NCBI GenBank assembly: GCA_020632875.1
Contig: JACKET010000003.1
Location: forward strand, 542,390 to 606,389
Origin: Alphaproteobacteria bacterium
GTDB taxonomy: Bacteria > Myxococcota_A > UBA796 > GCA-2862545
Direction of reading: 5' to 3'
DNA length: 64,000 nt
Part shown: piece after piece, positions 17,777-25,357 of the stretch
Numbering within the stretch: position 1 is the first letter of the stretch
How the letters are laid out: every line of letters begins with the position of its first letter
Notes under the pieces: model-generated
What the model saw: the letters and a program-made list of their open reading frames with translations, nothing else
Databases searched by the model: none
Told to the model about the DNA's origin: nothing
Translations under genes and position numbers: made by a program

Positions 17777-19098
17777 CCCTGCCCCCCGTGCGCCGGCCCC
17801 TTGAAGGTCGTGTGCACCGTGCGCTCCTCGCCATCCGTGTGGACCACGATGTCGAAGCTGCGCGTGTTCTCGACCTTGTCGGTCGGTACGCGGACGACGA
17901 GCGGCACGGTGCGGTCTTCGCCGGGCTCGAGGATCAGGGGCGGCACCGACACCTTCACGTCGGGCAGGCCCTGCACGCCGATGGCGAACGCGTGCTTCTT
18001 CACGGGGTCGTTGTTCACGACCTTGAGCATGTAGGTGTTCCGCACGTGCCCGTCGGCATCGATCTGGAACAGCGTGCCGGGGCTGCGGTTGACCGTGACC
18101 TCGATGGGGTTGTGGAGCAGGATGCTGCCGAGCAGGACGGCCGCGATGCCCGTGACGATCGTGCCGTACACCACGGTGCGCGGGCGCACGATCTTCATCG
18201 GCTTGCCCTCGTCCATCGCGATGGTCGTGTAGCGGACGAGCGTGGGCTTGCCGAGCTTGCCCATCACGTCGACGCACGCATCGACACAGCGGGCGCAGTT
18301 GATGCACTCGAGCTGGAAGCCGTCGCGGATGTCGATGCCCATCGGGCACACCGTCACGCACTTCTTGCAGTCGATGCAGTTGCCGTGCTCGGCCGCGTCG
18401 CGCCCCTTCTCGATCTTCGCCTCGGGGTTGAACCCGACCATCAGCGAGTTCTCGTCGGTCAGCGCGCTCTGGAAGCGGGCGTAGGGGCACAGGTAGATGC
18501 AGAGCTGCTCGCGGAACCACAGCCAGTCGGCGAGCGCACCCGCGACGATGACCCCGACCATCGTGTAGTCCGCCGCACCGGCCGCACCGGTCCAGAGGTT
18601 CCAGGCGCCCGCGAAGTAGCTCAGCACGGTCATGCCGAGCGCGAACGCGAGAGCGGCCAGGATGACCACTTTTGCACTCTTCCGAGCGATCTTGTCGGCG
18701 TTCCAGGGCCCCTCGTCACGCCGCCAGCGCGTGGGACCGTCGCCCTCGACGAGGTTCTCGACGCGCCGCACCCATTCTTCGAGGAACACGGTCTGGGGGC
18801 AGAAGTAGCCGCACCACAGCCGCCCGAAGAGCGCCGAGACGAAGAACAGCATGAACGCGGCGAGCAGACCGGTCAGGGCGATCAGGAACCCGTCCGACGC
18901 CGTGAAGATCTGCCCGACGAGGTAGAGGCGGCGCGCGGGGAGGTCGATCCGCACGAGCGGATGGCCTCCCCACGACAGCCACGGCGCGACGAAGAGGAAC
19001 GCGATGAGCGCCCGCCCGCTCCACCGGTGGAGCTTCTGGTACCGACCCGCGATGTTGCGGGTGTAGATCCACTTCCGGGTACCGCTGAAAACGCTCAT
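17773..19098 (-). CDS. ccoG: cbb3 assembly ferredoxin-like protein CcoG
   Basis: 441 residues. Several transmembrane segments, then two 4Fe-4S motifs (CIDCKKCVTVCP and CINCARCVDAC), preceded by WCGYFCPQTVF and LCIYLCPYARFQ, all CcoG/RdxA features; a C-terminal Ig-like domain follows (EPGEDRTVPLVVRVP). Work on CcoG of other bacteria indicates a cupric reductase role in copper supply to cbb3. The ATG at 19098 is chosen because MSVFSGTRKWIYTRN matches the family start. It overlaps ccoH by 4 bp. Confidence 0.94.
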   Translation of the reverse strand: MSVFSGTRKWIYTRNIAGRYQKLHRWSGRALIAFLFVAPWLSWGGHPLVRIDLPARRLYLVGQIFTASDGFLIALTGLLAAFMLFFVSALFGRLWCGYFCPQTVFLEEWVRRVENLVEGDGPTRWRRDEGPWNADKIARKSAKVVILAALAFALGMTVLSYFAGAWNLWTGAAGAADYTMVGVIVAGALADWLWFREQLCIYLCPYARFQSALTDENSLMVGFNPEAKIEKGRDAAEHGNCIDCKKCVTVCPMGIDIRDGFQLECINCARCVDACVDVMGKLGKPTLVRYTTIAMDEGKPMKIVRPRTVVYGTIVTGIAAVLLGSILLHNPIEVTVNRSPGTLFQIDADGHVRNTYMLKVVNNDPVKKHAFAIGVQGLPDVKVSVPPLILEPGEDRTVPLVVRVPTDKVENTRSFDIVVHTDGEERTVHTTFKGPAHGGQG

Positions 19099-19135
19099 CT
19101 TCGTCGTTCCTTCTGGAGGGGGGCGCGCGGACAGT

Positions 19136-19975
19136 TCAGTCCTGGAGCCCCGCCCCCTGCGATTGCACGTACCGTGCCACGATGTCGATCTGCGCCTCGC
19201 CGAGGATCGGACCCCAGGCGACCATCCCCTTCTCGGGCACGCCATTGGTGATGGTGTGCTTGATGGAGTCGATGTCGCCGCCGTGGATCCACTCCGCGTC
19301 GGTGAGGTTCGGGCCGACGAGGCCCTTCATCTCCGGCCCGTGGCAGGCAGCGCAGTTGGTCGCGTAGATGGTCGGACCGTCGGGGAGCTGCGCAGCATCG
19401 CCGCTGCCTTCACCCGATGCGGCCGCGTCGCCGCCCTGGCCCTCGCCCGTCGTGGCGTGGGTCGGGTCGGTCGCCGGAGCGCTGCCCTGCTTCGACAGGA
19501 CGAACGCCGTGACGGCCTGCACCTTCTTCGGACCGAGCACGGGCCCCCACGCCGGCATCCCCTTGTCGGACACGCCGTTCGTGACGGTCGCCAGCACCTG
19601 CTCCGGCGCGTTGCCGTGGATCCAGGTGTCGTCGATCAGGTTGGGACCGATACCCCCCGTGAGGTTCGCGTTGTGGCAACTCGCACAGGTCTGCGCGAAC
19701 ACCCCTTCGCCTTCGGCCACGAGCTCGTCGGTGATCGTGAAGGACGCGGGCCCCTCTGGCGTCGGCCACCGGATCTCGGCTTCGGCCATCTGCGCGAGGT
19801 ACCGCTTCTCCTGCGAGTCGTGCGAGATGAAGTGGTAGTTGATCGTGTACCCGATGCCGTAGACGATGCACAGGATGAACAGCCCGAGCCACCAGTCGGG
19901 GAGCGGGTTGTCGTATTCCTCGATTCCATCGGCTTCGTCGCCGTGTCCGAGGATCTCGTTGGTCTCCTTGGCCAT
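19136..19975 (-). CDS. ccoP: cbb3 oxidase diheme subunit CcoP
   Basis: 279 residues. An N-terminal anchor helix (WWLGLFILCIVYGIGYTINYHF) and two cytochrome c domains with CASCH (about 92-96) and CAACH (about 205-209). The Met ligand regions are GMPAWGP and GMVAWGP. A Gly/Ala/Ser-rich linker joins the two domains. It accepts electrons from soluble or bc1-derived cytochromes and passes them to CcoO. It starts 1 bp after ccoQ. Confidence 0.95.
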   Translation of the reverse strand: MAKETNEILGHGDEADGIEEYDNPLPDWWLGLFILCIVYGIGYTINYHFISHDSQEKRYLAQMAEAEIRWPTPEGPASFTITDELVAEGEGVFAQTCASCHNANLTGGIGPNLIDDTWIHGNAPEQVLATVTNGVSDKGMPAWGPVLGPKKVQAVTAFVLSKQGSAPATDPTHATTGEGQGGDAAASGEGSGDAAQLPDGPTIYATNCAACHGPEMKGLVGPNLTDAEWIHGGDIDSIKHTITNGVPEKGMVAWGPILGEAQIDIVARYVQSQGAGLQD

Positions 19976-19976
19976 C

Positions 19977-20144
19977 TCAGTCCTCCTCGAGCGGGAGCCG
20001 GGAAGCGGCTTCCAGCTGGGCGTGGCGCGACGGCCACCAGGTCCACACGATCCAGGCCGTCATGACGGCCATGAAGATGACGGTCATGGCGCCCATGACC
20101 CAGCCGAGGCCGGCCATGGAGGCGCCTTCCTTGAGCACGGTCAT
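19977..20144 (-). CDS. ccoQ: cbb3 oxidase small subunit CcoQ-like
   Basis: 55 residues with one transmembrane helix (WVMGAMTVIFMAVMTAWIVWTWWP) and a charged tail ending LPLEED, as in CcoQ/FixQ. The start overlaps the ccoO stop (ATGA). It is between ccoO and ccoP, the standard position. Confidence 0.82.
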   Translation of the reverse strand: MTVLKEGASMAGLGWVMGAMTVIFMAVMTAWIVWTWWPSRHAQLEAASRLPLEED

Positions 20145-20833
20145 TCCGCACCGCCTTTCGCCATCGGGCCCTTCGGCCGATCGGTGCCGAGGCGCTGAAG
20201 ATAGGCGGTCATCGCGACGATCTCGTCGTCCCAGGACGCCTCGATGCCCGCGACCTTCATCCGGTCGACGATGCCCTGGCCCTGGGTCTGCATCGAGCCC
20301 GCGACGTTCCCGAGGTCTTCGTCGGTGTAGGGCGTGCCCACGCGCGACAGAGCGACCATCGAGGCGTGCACGTCGTCGGGGTCGACCTTCCACTCGAGCA
20401 GCCAGGCGTACGCGGGCATGACGCTGCCCGGCGACGTGGACCGCGGGTCCTTCATGTGCTCGTAGTGCCACGCGTCGGGGTACTTCCCGCCCACGCGGTG
20501 CAGGTCGGGGCCGATGCGGCGGGAGCCCAGCTGGAACGGGCGGTCCCAGGAGTACTCGACGGCGTGCGACCACTCGCCGTAGCGCAGGGTCTCGTCGCGG
20601 AAGGGCCGCACCATCTGCGAGTGGCACGTGTAGCACCCCTCGCGGACGTAGATGTCGCGCCCGGCCACCTCGAGCGCCGTGTAGGGCTCGGGGAGGACCT
20701 CGTCGTGGCCGACGCCGACCGTGAACATCGGGATGATCTCGGCGAGACCGCCGATGGAGATGCAGACGGTGGTGAGGCCGGCGAAGAGCGCGGAGCGGTG
20801 CTCGAGCACCCGGCGATGCCAGTGTTCAGCCAT
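20141..20833 (-). CDS. ccoO: cbb3 oxidase monoheme subunit CcoO
   Basis: 230 residues. An N-terminal anchor helix, then REGCYTCHSQMVRPF with the single heme c site, RIGPDLHRVGGKYPDAWHYEHM and a candidate Met ligand in SVMPAYAWL, all strongly conserved in CcoO/FixO. It passes electrons from CcoP to the heme b of CcoN. It starts 8 bp after ccoN and overlaps ccoQ by 4 bp. Confidence 0.96.
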   Translation of the reverse strand: MAEHWHRRVLEHRSALFAGLTTVCISIGGLAEIIPMFTVGVGHDEVLPEPYTALEVAGRDIYVREGCYTCHSQMVRPFRDETLRYGEWSHAVEYSWDRPFQLGSRRIGPDLHRVGGKYPDAWHYEHMKDPRSTSPGSVMPAYAWLLEWKVDPDDVHASMVALSRVGTPYTDEDLGNVAGSMQTQGQGIVDRMKVAGIEASWDDEIVAMTAYLQRLGTDRPKGPMAKGGAE

Positions 20834-20841
20834 GGTTCACC

Positions 20842-22275
20842 TCACTTCGCAGGAGAGGGTTCGGGGGAGGAGACAGGGGCCGACGTGATGGTCATCGTGA
20901 GGTTGAAGGCCATCATGTAGACGCCGACCACGTAGAGCCCGCCGCCGAGGAGACGCACCCAGTAGAAGGGCTGCATCTGGGCGACGATGTCGAGGAAGAT
21001 CGGGTACTGCAGCTGGCCGTTCGCATCGACGGCACGCCACATCAGACCCTCGGTGAGGCCGGCGCCCCACATCGCGACCGTGTAGAGCACGACGCCGATG
21101 GTGGCGAGCCAGAAGTGCGCGGTGGCGAGCTGGAGGCTGTAGATCTCGCGCTTCCACAGGCGCGGCGTCAGCCAGTACAGCGTGCCGAAGCCCATCATGC
21201 CGACCCAGCCGAGCGCCCCGGAGTGCACGTGGCCCACGACCCAGTTCGTGTAGTGCGACAGGGCGCTGACCGCGCGGATGGACATCATCGGGCCCTCGAA
21301 CGTGCTCATCCCGTAGAAGCTGACGGCGACCGCCATGAACTTCAGGACCGGGTCGGTGCGCACCTTGTCCCAGGCGCCGCGCAGCGTGAGCAGGCCGTTG
21401 AGCATGCCGCCCCAGGAGGGCGCGATGAGCATGACGCTGAACACCATGCCGAGGGTCTGCGCCCAGTCCGGCAGCGCCGAGTACAGCAGGTGGTGGGGGC
21501 CCGCCCAGATGTACAGGAAGACCAGCGCCCAGAAGTGCACGATCGACAGCCGGTAGCTGTAGACGGGCCGCTCGGCGGCGCGCGGCAGGAAGTAGTACAT
21601 CAGGCCGAGGATCGGCGTCGTGAGCAGGAAACCCACGGCGTTGTGGCCGTACCACCACTGCACCAGCGCGTCGGTCATGCCCGAGTAGATCGGGTAGCTG
21701 CGCCACAGGTTCGCGGGGATGACGAGGTTGTTCACCACGTGCAGCACCGGGATGGTGATGACGAAGCTGATGTAGAACCACAGCGCGACGTAGAGGTGCT
21801 TCACGCGCCGGTTCGCGATGGTCATCGCGAAGTTCAGCACGAACGACAGGAACACCACCGCGATGGCCACGTCGATCGGCCAGATCATCTCGGCGTACTC
21901 CTTGCCCTGGGTCATCCCCATGGGCAGCGTGAGCACGACGGAGACGATGATGGCCTGCCAACCCCAGAAGTGGAACTGCGACACGAGGTCGTTCCACATG
22001 CGGGTCTTCAGGAGCCGCTGCGAGGAGTAGTAGATGCCGCCGAACACGAAGTTGCCCGTGAACGCGAAGATGACGCCGTTCGTGTGAACGGGGCGGAGAC
22101 GCCCGAAGGTCAGCTGGGGGATGCCCATGTTGGCCGGCCACCAGGCGAGCTGCAGCGCGAGGATGAAGCCGATCGTCATGGCAGCCATTGCCCAGATGAC
22201 GGTCGCGATTACGAATTGTTTGACGATGCGGTCGTCGTACTCGACAGACCGGTCGGGGAGCGTGGTCGGTGACAT
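20842..22275 (-). CDS. ccoN: cbb3 oxidase catalytic subunit CcoN
   Basis: 477 residues with about 12 transmembrane segments. It holds low-spin heme b and the heme b3-CuB site of the high-affinity oxidase; VHTNGVIFAF, WWYGHNAVGFLLT (CuB-region His), WAGPHHLLYSALPDW and YTNWVVGHVHSGALGW carry the conserved His ligands. The ATG at 22275 has an excellent GGAAGGAGG site; an upstream in-frame extension lacks family similarity and would run through the promoter. A sigma-54 promoter and the TGTGTG dyad lie just upstream. Confidence 0.96.
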   Translation of the reverse strand: MSPTTLPDRSVEYDDRIVKQFVIATVIWAMAAMTIGFILALQLAWWPANMGIPQLTFGRLRPVHTNGVIFAFTGNFVFGGIYYSSQRLLKTRMWNDLVSQFHFWGWQAIIVSVVLTLPMGMTQGKEYAEMIWPIDVAIAVVFLSFVLNFAMTIANRRVKHLYVALWFYISFVITIPVLHVVNNLVIPANLWRSYPIYSGMTDALVQWWYGHNAVGFLLTTPILGLMYYFLPRAAERPVYSYRLSIVHFWALVFLYIWAGPHHLLYSALPDWAQTLGMVFSVMLIAPSWGGMLNGLLTLRGAWDKVRTDPVLKFMAVAVSFYGMSTFEGPMMSIRAVSALSHYTNWVVGHVHSGALGWVGMMGFGTLYWLTPRLWKREIYSLQLATAHFWLATIGVVLYTVAMWGAGLTEGLMWRAVDANGQLQYPIFLDIVAQMQPFYWVRLLGGGLYVVGVYMMAFNLTMTITSAPVSSPEPSPAK

Positions 22276-22298
22276 CCGTCCTCCTTCCACGGGCCCTA

Positions 22299-22314
22299 GG
22301 CAAATCACGTGCCA
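22299..22314 (-). promoter_or_regulatory. Sigma-54 promoter of the ccoN operon
   Basis: Read on the minus strand: TGGCACG-TGAT-TTGCC, a full match to the -24/-12 core. The inferred start is near 22288, giving a 13-nt leader that begins at the ribosome-binding site. Confidence 0.8.
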
Positions 22315-22354
22315 GGTGAAAAACCGGCATTGCTCTGGACGTGACTCAGCAGGC

Positions 22355-22370
22355 TGTGTGATAACACACA
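22355..22370. promoter_or_regulatory. Dyad between two divergent sigma-54 promoters
   Basis: TGTGTGATAACACACA, one base different from the perfect dyad at 12319. Its centre is about 75 bp upstream of the inferred ccoN start and about 98 bp upstream of the inferred start of the opposite operon, both normal distances for a sigma-54 activator site. Confidence 0.7.
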
Positions 22371-22405
22371 CGCAGCTGTCGCCTTTTGCCACACAGACCC
22401 CCCCC

Positions 22406-22427
22406 GATCCGCGTCTGAACGCGGATC
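22406..22427. repeat. Strong inverted repeat before the plus-strand sigma-54 promoter
   Basis: GATCCGCG-N6-CGCGGATC, 8-bp perfect arms, centred about 45 bp upstream of the inferred start at 22461. It could be a second regulator site; it is directly preceded by a run of eight C. Confidence 0.6.
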
Positions 22428-22434
22428 CACGGCA

Positions 22435-22450
22435 TGGCACGGGAGTTGCT
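22435..22450 (+). promoter_or_regulatory. Sigma-54 promoter of the 22473 operon
   Basis: TGGCACG-GGAG-TTGCT, a full consensus match. The inferred start is near 22461, 12 nt before the GTG at 22473. Confidence 0.82.
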
Positions 22451-22472
22451 TGACGCCCCCCAGGAGGTGTGT

Positions 22473-22724
22473 GTGACCCCCGATCTGGCCCGACCCCTGC
22501 TGGACCTCGTCGCCGAACAGCTTCGGCGACTGGAGTCGCGCGCCGGCAGGCGTGCCGTCCGCATCTCGGTCGCCATCCCGACCGAGCTGGATCGGGTACG
22601 CGCGCAGGAGCTACTCGAAGCGGCGCTGGCCCCCGAGCGAACACAGCCCGTGGAGATCGAGCTCGTCACGACCGAAGGGCGCACCCGCCTGCTCACCGTC
22701 GACTTCGAGCTGGCGGTGCCGTGA
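22473..22724 (+). CDS. Small protein of unknown function
   Basis: 83 residues from the GTG at 22473, which has AGGAGG five bases before it. An in-frame ATG at 22434 overlaps the -24 element of the sigma-54 promoter and so cannot be on that transcript. The sequence is acidic and helical (DLARPLLDLVAEQLRRLE; VEIELVTTEGRTRLLTVDFEL), with no family I recognise. It is first in an operon with the TauE/SafE gene (GTGA overlap) and the desaturase, so a role tied to the low-oxygen programme is inferred. Confidence 0.7.
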   Translation: MTPDLARPLLDLVAEQLRRLESRAGRRAVRISVAIPTELDRVRAQELLEAALAPERTQPVEIELVTTEGRTRLLTVDFELAVP

Positions 22725-23347
22725 GCCTCGCCGTCGCCGTCGCGTTCGCCGCGCTGGCCGGAACGCCGCACTGCCTCGGCATGTGCGGGTCGCTGGCGGT
22801 CGCCGGCAGCTCCGAGGGCGGCTGGCTCCCCTACCAGTCCGGGCGCGTCGCGGTCTACGCCACGCTCGGAGCCCTGGCGGGCGCCTTCGGCTCCGCCATC
22901 CCCGGCCCCGGATGGGTCCCCACGGCCGTGAGCGCTATCCTCCTCGTGGGCTTCGCCGCCGCGCTGGCCGGCCTGGTGCCCGAGCCGCGCGTCGCGATTC
23001 CCGGGCTCGCGCGCGCAGGGGCCCTGTTCGCCCGTCAGCGCGGTCCTCTCGCCCGTTTCGGCTTCGGAATCGTCAACGGCCTGCTGCCCTGCGGTCTGTT
23101 GTACGCCACGCTGGCCGTGCCGGTCTCCTCCGGAAGTGCTACATCAGGCGCTGCCTTGATGGTGCTCTTCGGCCTCATCACGGCGGTCCCCCTCACGGCG
23201 GCAGCCCTCGGGCTCCGCGCGCTCCTCAACGGGCGGCGAACCCGCCTCCTGATGGCGGGCGTCGTCTTGATCACCGGCCTTTCGAGCCTCGCCAACCGAG
23301 GCGGCTGGCTCAGCGAGGAACCCCCGGCATGTCATCACAGTCCATGA
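22721..23347 (+). CDS. TauE/SafE (DsbD_2-like) membrane protein
   Basis: 208 residues, about six transmembrane segments. GTPHCLGMCGSL near the start and GLLPCGLLYA in the middle are the paired Cys motifs of the DsbD_2/UreH-like group annotated as sulfite exporter TauE/SafE. Such genes often accompany ccoGHIS; roles in copper or thiol handling during oxidase assembly have been suggested for relatives, while sulfite transport is unlikely here. The GTG start overlaps the preceding stop, and the end overlaps the desaturase gene by 19 bp. Confidence 0.8.
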   Translation: MSLAVAVAFAALAGTPHCLGMCGSLAVAGSSEGGWLPYQSGRVAVYATLGALAGAFGSAIPGPGWVPTAVSAILLVGFAAALAGLVPEPRVAIPGLARAGALFARQRGPLARFGFGIVNGLLPCGLLYATLAVPVSSGSATSGAALMVLFGLITAVPLTAAALGLRALLNGRRTRLLMAGVVLITGLSSLANRGGWLSEEPPACHHSP

Positions 23348-24315
23348 GATCCGGAGCCGAGCTCGTCCGCGCCACGTTCCCCTATGCCGTCGAAGACCGT
23401 CGCCTCACCTGGTACCACACGGGCATCACCCTGGTGTTGATGGCGTTCTCCGAGACGCTCGCCCTCGTGGGCCCCTGGTGGTCGCGCTCGGTGGGGATGG
23501 TGCTCACCGGGCTCCTGCTGGTGCGCCTGTTCATCATCTACCACGACGCCCTGCACGGCGCGGTGTTCAAGGGCTCGGTCTGGGGCCAGCGGCTGATGTC
23601 GGTCGTCGGCATCCTCACGCTCTCGCCGCGGTCGGTCTGGCGCGAGACGCACGACTACCACCACCGCAACAACTGCAAGCTCCCGAGCACGGCCATCGGC
23701 AGCTTCCCGGTGGTCACCACGCGGCACTGGCGCCGCATGCCCGAGAACGAGAAGCGGCGCTACGCCTTCGTGCGCCACCCGTTCACCATCCTGTTCGGCT
23801 ACTTCTTCCTGTTCCTGTTCGGGATGTGCGCGGCGTCGTTCGTCCGCGACCCCAAGCAGCACTGGGCCAGCGGCGTCGCCCCCATCGTGCACTTCGCGCT
23901 GGCGGGCCTCGCGGCGTTCCTGTTCGGCTGGGGCTCCGCCATCACGGGCGTCATCGGCGTGCTGTTCATCGCCTGCGCGCTCGGCGGCTACCTGTTCTAC
24001 GCCCAGCACAACTACCCGGGCGTCACCTTCCAGAAGCGCACCGAGTGGAGCTACCACGACGCCGCGCTGAAGAGCTCCTCCTACTTCAAGATGTCGCCCG
24101 TGATGCACTTCTTCACCGGCAACATCGGCTACCACCACGTCCACCACCTCAACCACAAGATCCCGTTCTACCGGCTCAAAGAGGCGATGGAGAACATCCC
24201 CGAGCTGCAGGCTCCGGGCGAGACGAGCTGGCATCCGCGCGACGTGTGGGGCGCTCTGCGCCTGAAGCTGTGGGATCCCACGAAGAACGAGATGGTGCCC
24301 TTCCCCAAGGCCTGA
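23329..24315 (+). CDS. Membrane fatty acid desaturase family protein
   Basis: 328 residues with four or more transmembrane segments and the three His boxes of di-iron desaturases: HDALHG (about 78), HDYHHRNN (about 106) and HHVHHLNH (about 268). It introduces a double bond into an acyl chain (or hydroxylates a lipid), using O2. It is third in an operon behind a sigma-54 promoter, facing the high-affinity oxidase, so lipid unsaturation and low-oxygen respiration seem to be co-regulated. The substrate and position of the double bond are unknown. Confidence 0.88.
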   Translation: MSSQSMRSGAELVRATFPYAVEDRRLTWYHTGITLVLMAFSETLALVGPWWSRSVGMVLTGLLLVRLFIIYHDALHGAVFKGSVWGQRLMSVVGILTLSPRSVWRETHDYHHRNNCKLPSTAIGSFPVVTTRHWRRMPENEKRRYAFVRHPFTILFGYFFLFLFGMCAASFVRDPKQHWASGVAPIVHFALAGLAAFLFGWGSAITGVIGVLFIACALGGYLFYAQHNYPGVTFQKRTEWSYHDAALKSSSYFKMSPVMHFFTGNIGYHHVHHLNHKIPFYRLKEAMENIPELQAPGETSWHPRDVWGALRLKLWDPTKNEMVPFPKA

Positions 24316-24401
24316 GCAGAGGTCGAGACCAACGGCGACCGTTCGCGACGACTCCGAGCCCCCTCCGCCGCGTCCGAGACGCACCTTGTCTTGGAGGGTC
24401 C

Positions 24402-24929
24402 ATGCTCGCTCTGTTGTCCGTCCTCTCCGCCGCCCAGGCGGCCACCGACCACGACGTGCCCCGCACCACGGTGAGCGTCTCCGCTGCATCGTGGGGCTAC
24501 CGCGAAGGGCTCGGAACGCGCTTCGAGCTCGCGCGCGGCGCGTCGATCACGACCAGCCTCGACCCGTTCCGGTTCGGCGTGGGCTTCGTGTCGAACACCG
24601 GCTTCGAGCTGCACCCGGTGTCGCTCTACCTCGGCGGGCACGGGTGGATCGTGCCCACCGTCGGTATCGGGGCCTTCGCCACCGGGGGGATTCCGCGGGT
24701 GCACGCGGATCCGATCACCAGCGCCGGGCTCTACGCCGCTCCCGGGCTCCGGTGGACCGGGCCGAAGGGCCGCTCGTCCACGATGCTCGGCGTGACCGGC
24801 CGGTACACCCTGCAGGGCGAGCAGGCGCTCGACGACATCGCGCTGACCTTCGGCATCGAGTACGCGCTCGGACGGCCGCGCCGCGGGCGCCCCGAGCTCC
24901 CCGCGGCCGACGACCTGCCCGAGGGCTGA
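24402..24929 (+). CDS. Secreted protein, possible outer-membrane barrel
   Basis: 175 residues with a short signal peptide (MLALLSVLSAAQA). The mature part has alternating strands rich in Gly, Phe and Tyr (FRFGVGFVSNTGFEL, VSLYLGGHGW, GLYAAPGLRWTG, ALTFGIEYALGR), suggestive of a small barrel. No family is recognised. GGAGGGTCC precedes the ATG. It lies convergent to the cytochrome lipoprotein with a 3-bp gap. Confidence 0.55.
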   Translation: MLALLSVLSAAQAATDHDVPRTTVSVSAASWGYREGLGTRFELARGASITTSLDPFRFGVGFVSNTGFELHPVSLYLGGHGWIVPTVGIGAFATGGIPRVHADPITSAGLYAAPGLRWTGPKGRSSTMLGVTGRYTLQGEQALDDIALTFGIEYALGRPRRGRPELPAADDLPEG

Positions 24930-24932
24930 CGC

Positions 24933-25346
24933 CTACTGCAGCGGCGCGCCCGCGAGGATCCAGTCCGACAGCAGGGCGGTCTCGTCGGCGTCGAGCGGCG
25001 CCGTGTCGAGCGGCATCCGCTCGCCGTCGCCGCCCACCTCGTGGTGGGTGTCCTCGATCTTGTGCCAGACGTAGCTGTCTTCGAGCGAGCCGGGCGTGAT
25101 GTACGCCATGCCCGTGCTCGACGGCACGTCGACGAGGTCGCCGCGTGTGTTCACCTGCACGCCGCCGAAGTCGTAGCCCGTGTGGCAGGGCGCACACCGC
25201 ACCGCGAACATCGCTTGCACGCCGTCTCTCCAGACCGGCTGCAGCGGCACGTCCGTGTCGGTGTCGACCACCGGGTCGGTGTCGGTCTCCACGGGCTCCC
25301 CACCCGCGCATCCGATCAGGAGCAGGAGCCATCCCGCGTGCTTCAT
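24933..25346 (-). CDS. Lipoprotein with a cytochrome c-type heme motif
   Basis: 137 residues. Lipoprotein signal (WLLLLIGCAGG), an acidic Thr/Asp linker (ETDTDPVVDTDTD), then a small domain with CAPCH and a downstream Met in GERMPLDTAPL that could be the second heme ligand. Probably a periplasmic-face or surface electron carrier. The ATG at 25346 has GGAGG five bases upstream; an alternative ATG at 25358 overlaps the M1-peptidase stop (TGATG). It forms an operon with that peptidase gene. Confidence 0.7.
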   Translation of the reverse strand: MKHAGWLLLLIGCAGGEPVETDTDPVVDTDTDVPLQPVWRDGVQAMFAVRCAPCHTGYDFGGVQVNTRGDLVDVPSSTGMAYITPGSLEDSYVWHKIEDTHHEVGGDGERMPLDTAPLDADETALLSDWILAGAPLQ

Positions 25347-25357
25347 CCTCGCCTCCA

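Noticed and set aside
22434..22436. ATG at 22434 as start of the small protein
   Set aside because: It overlaps the -24 element of the sigma-54 promoter; the GTG at 22473 has AGGAGG at correct spacing.
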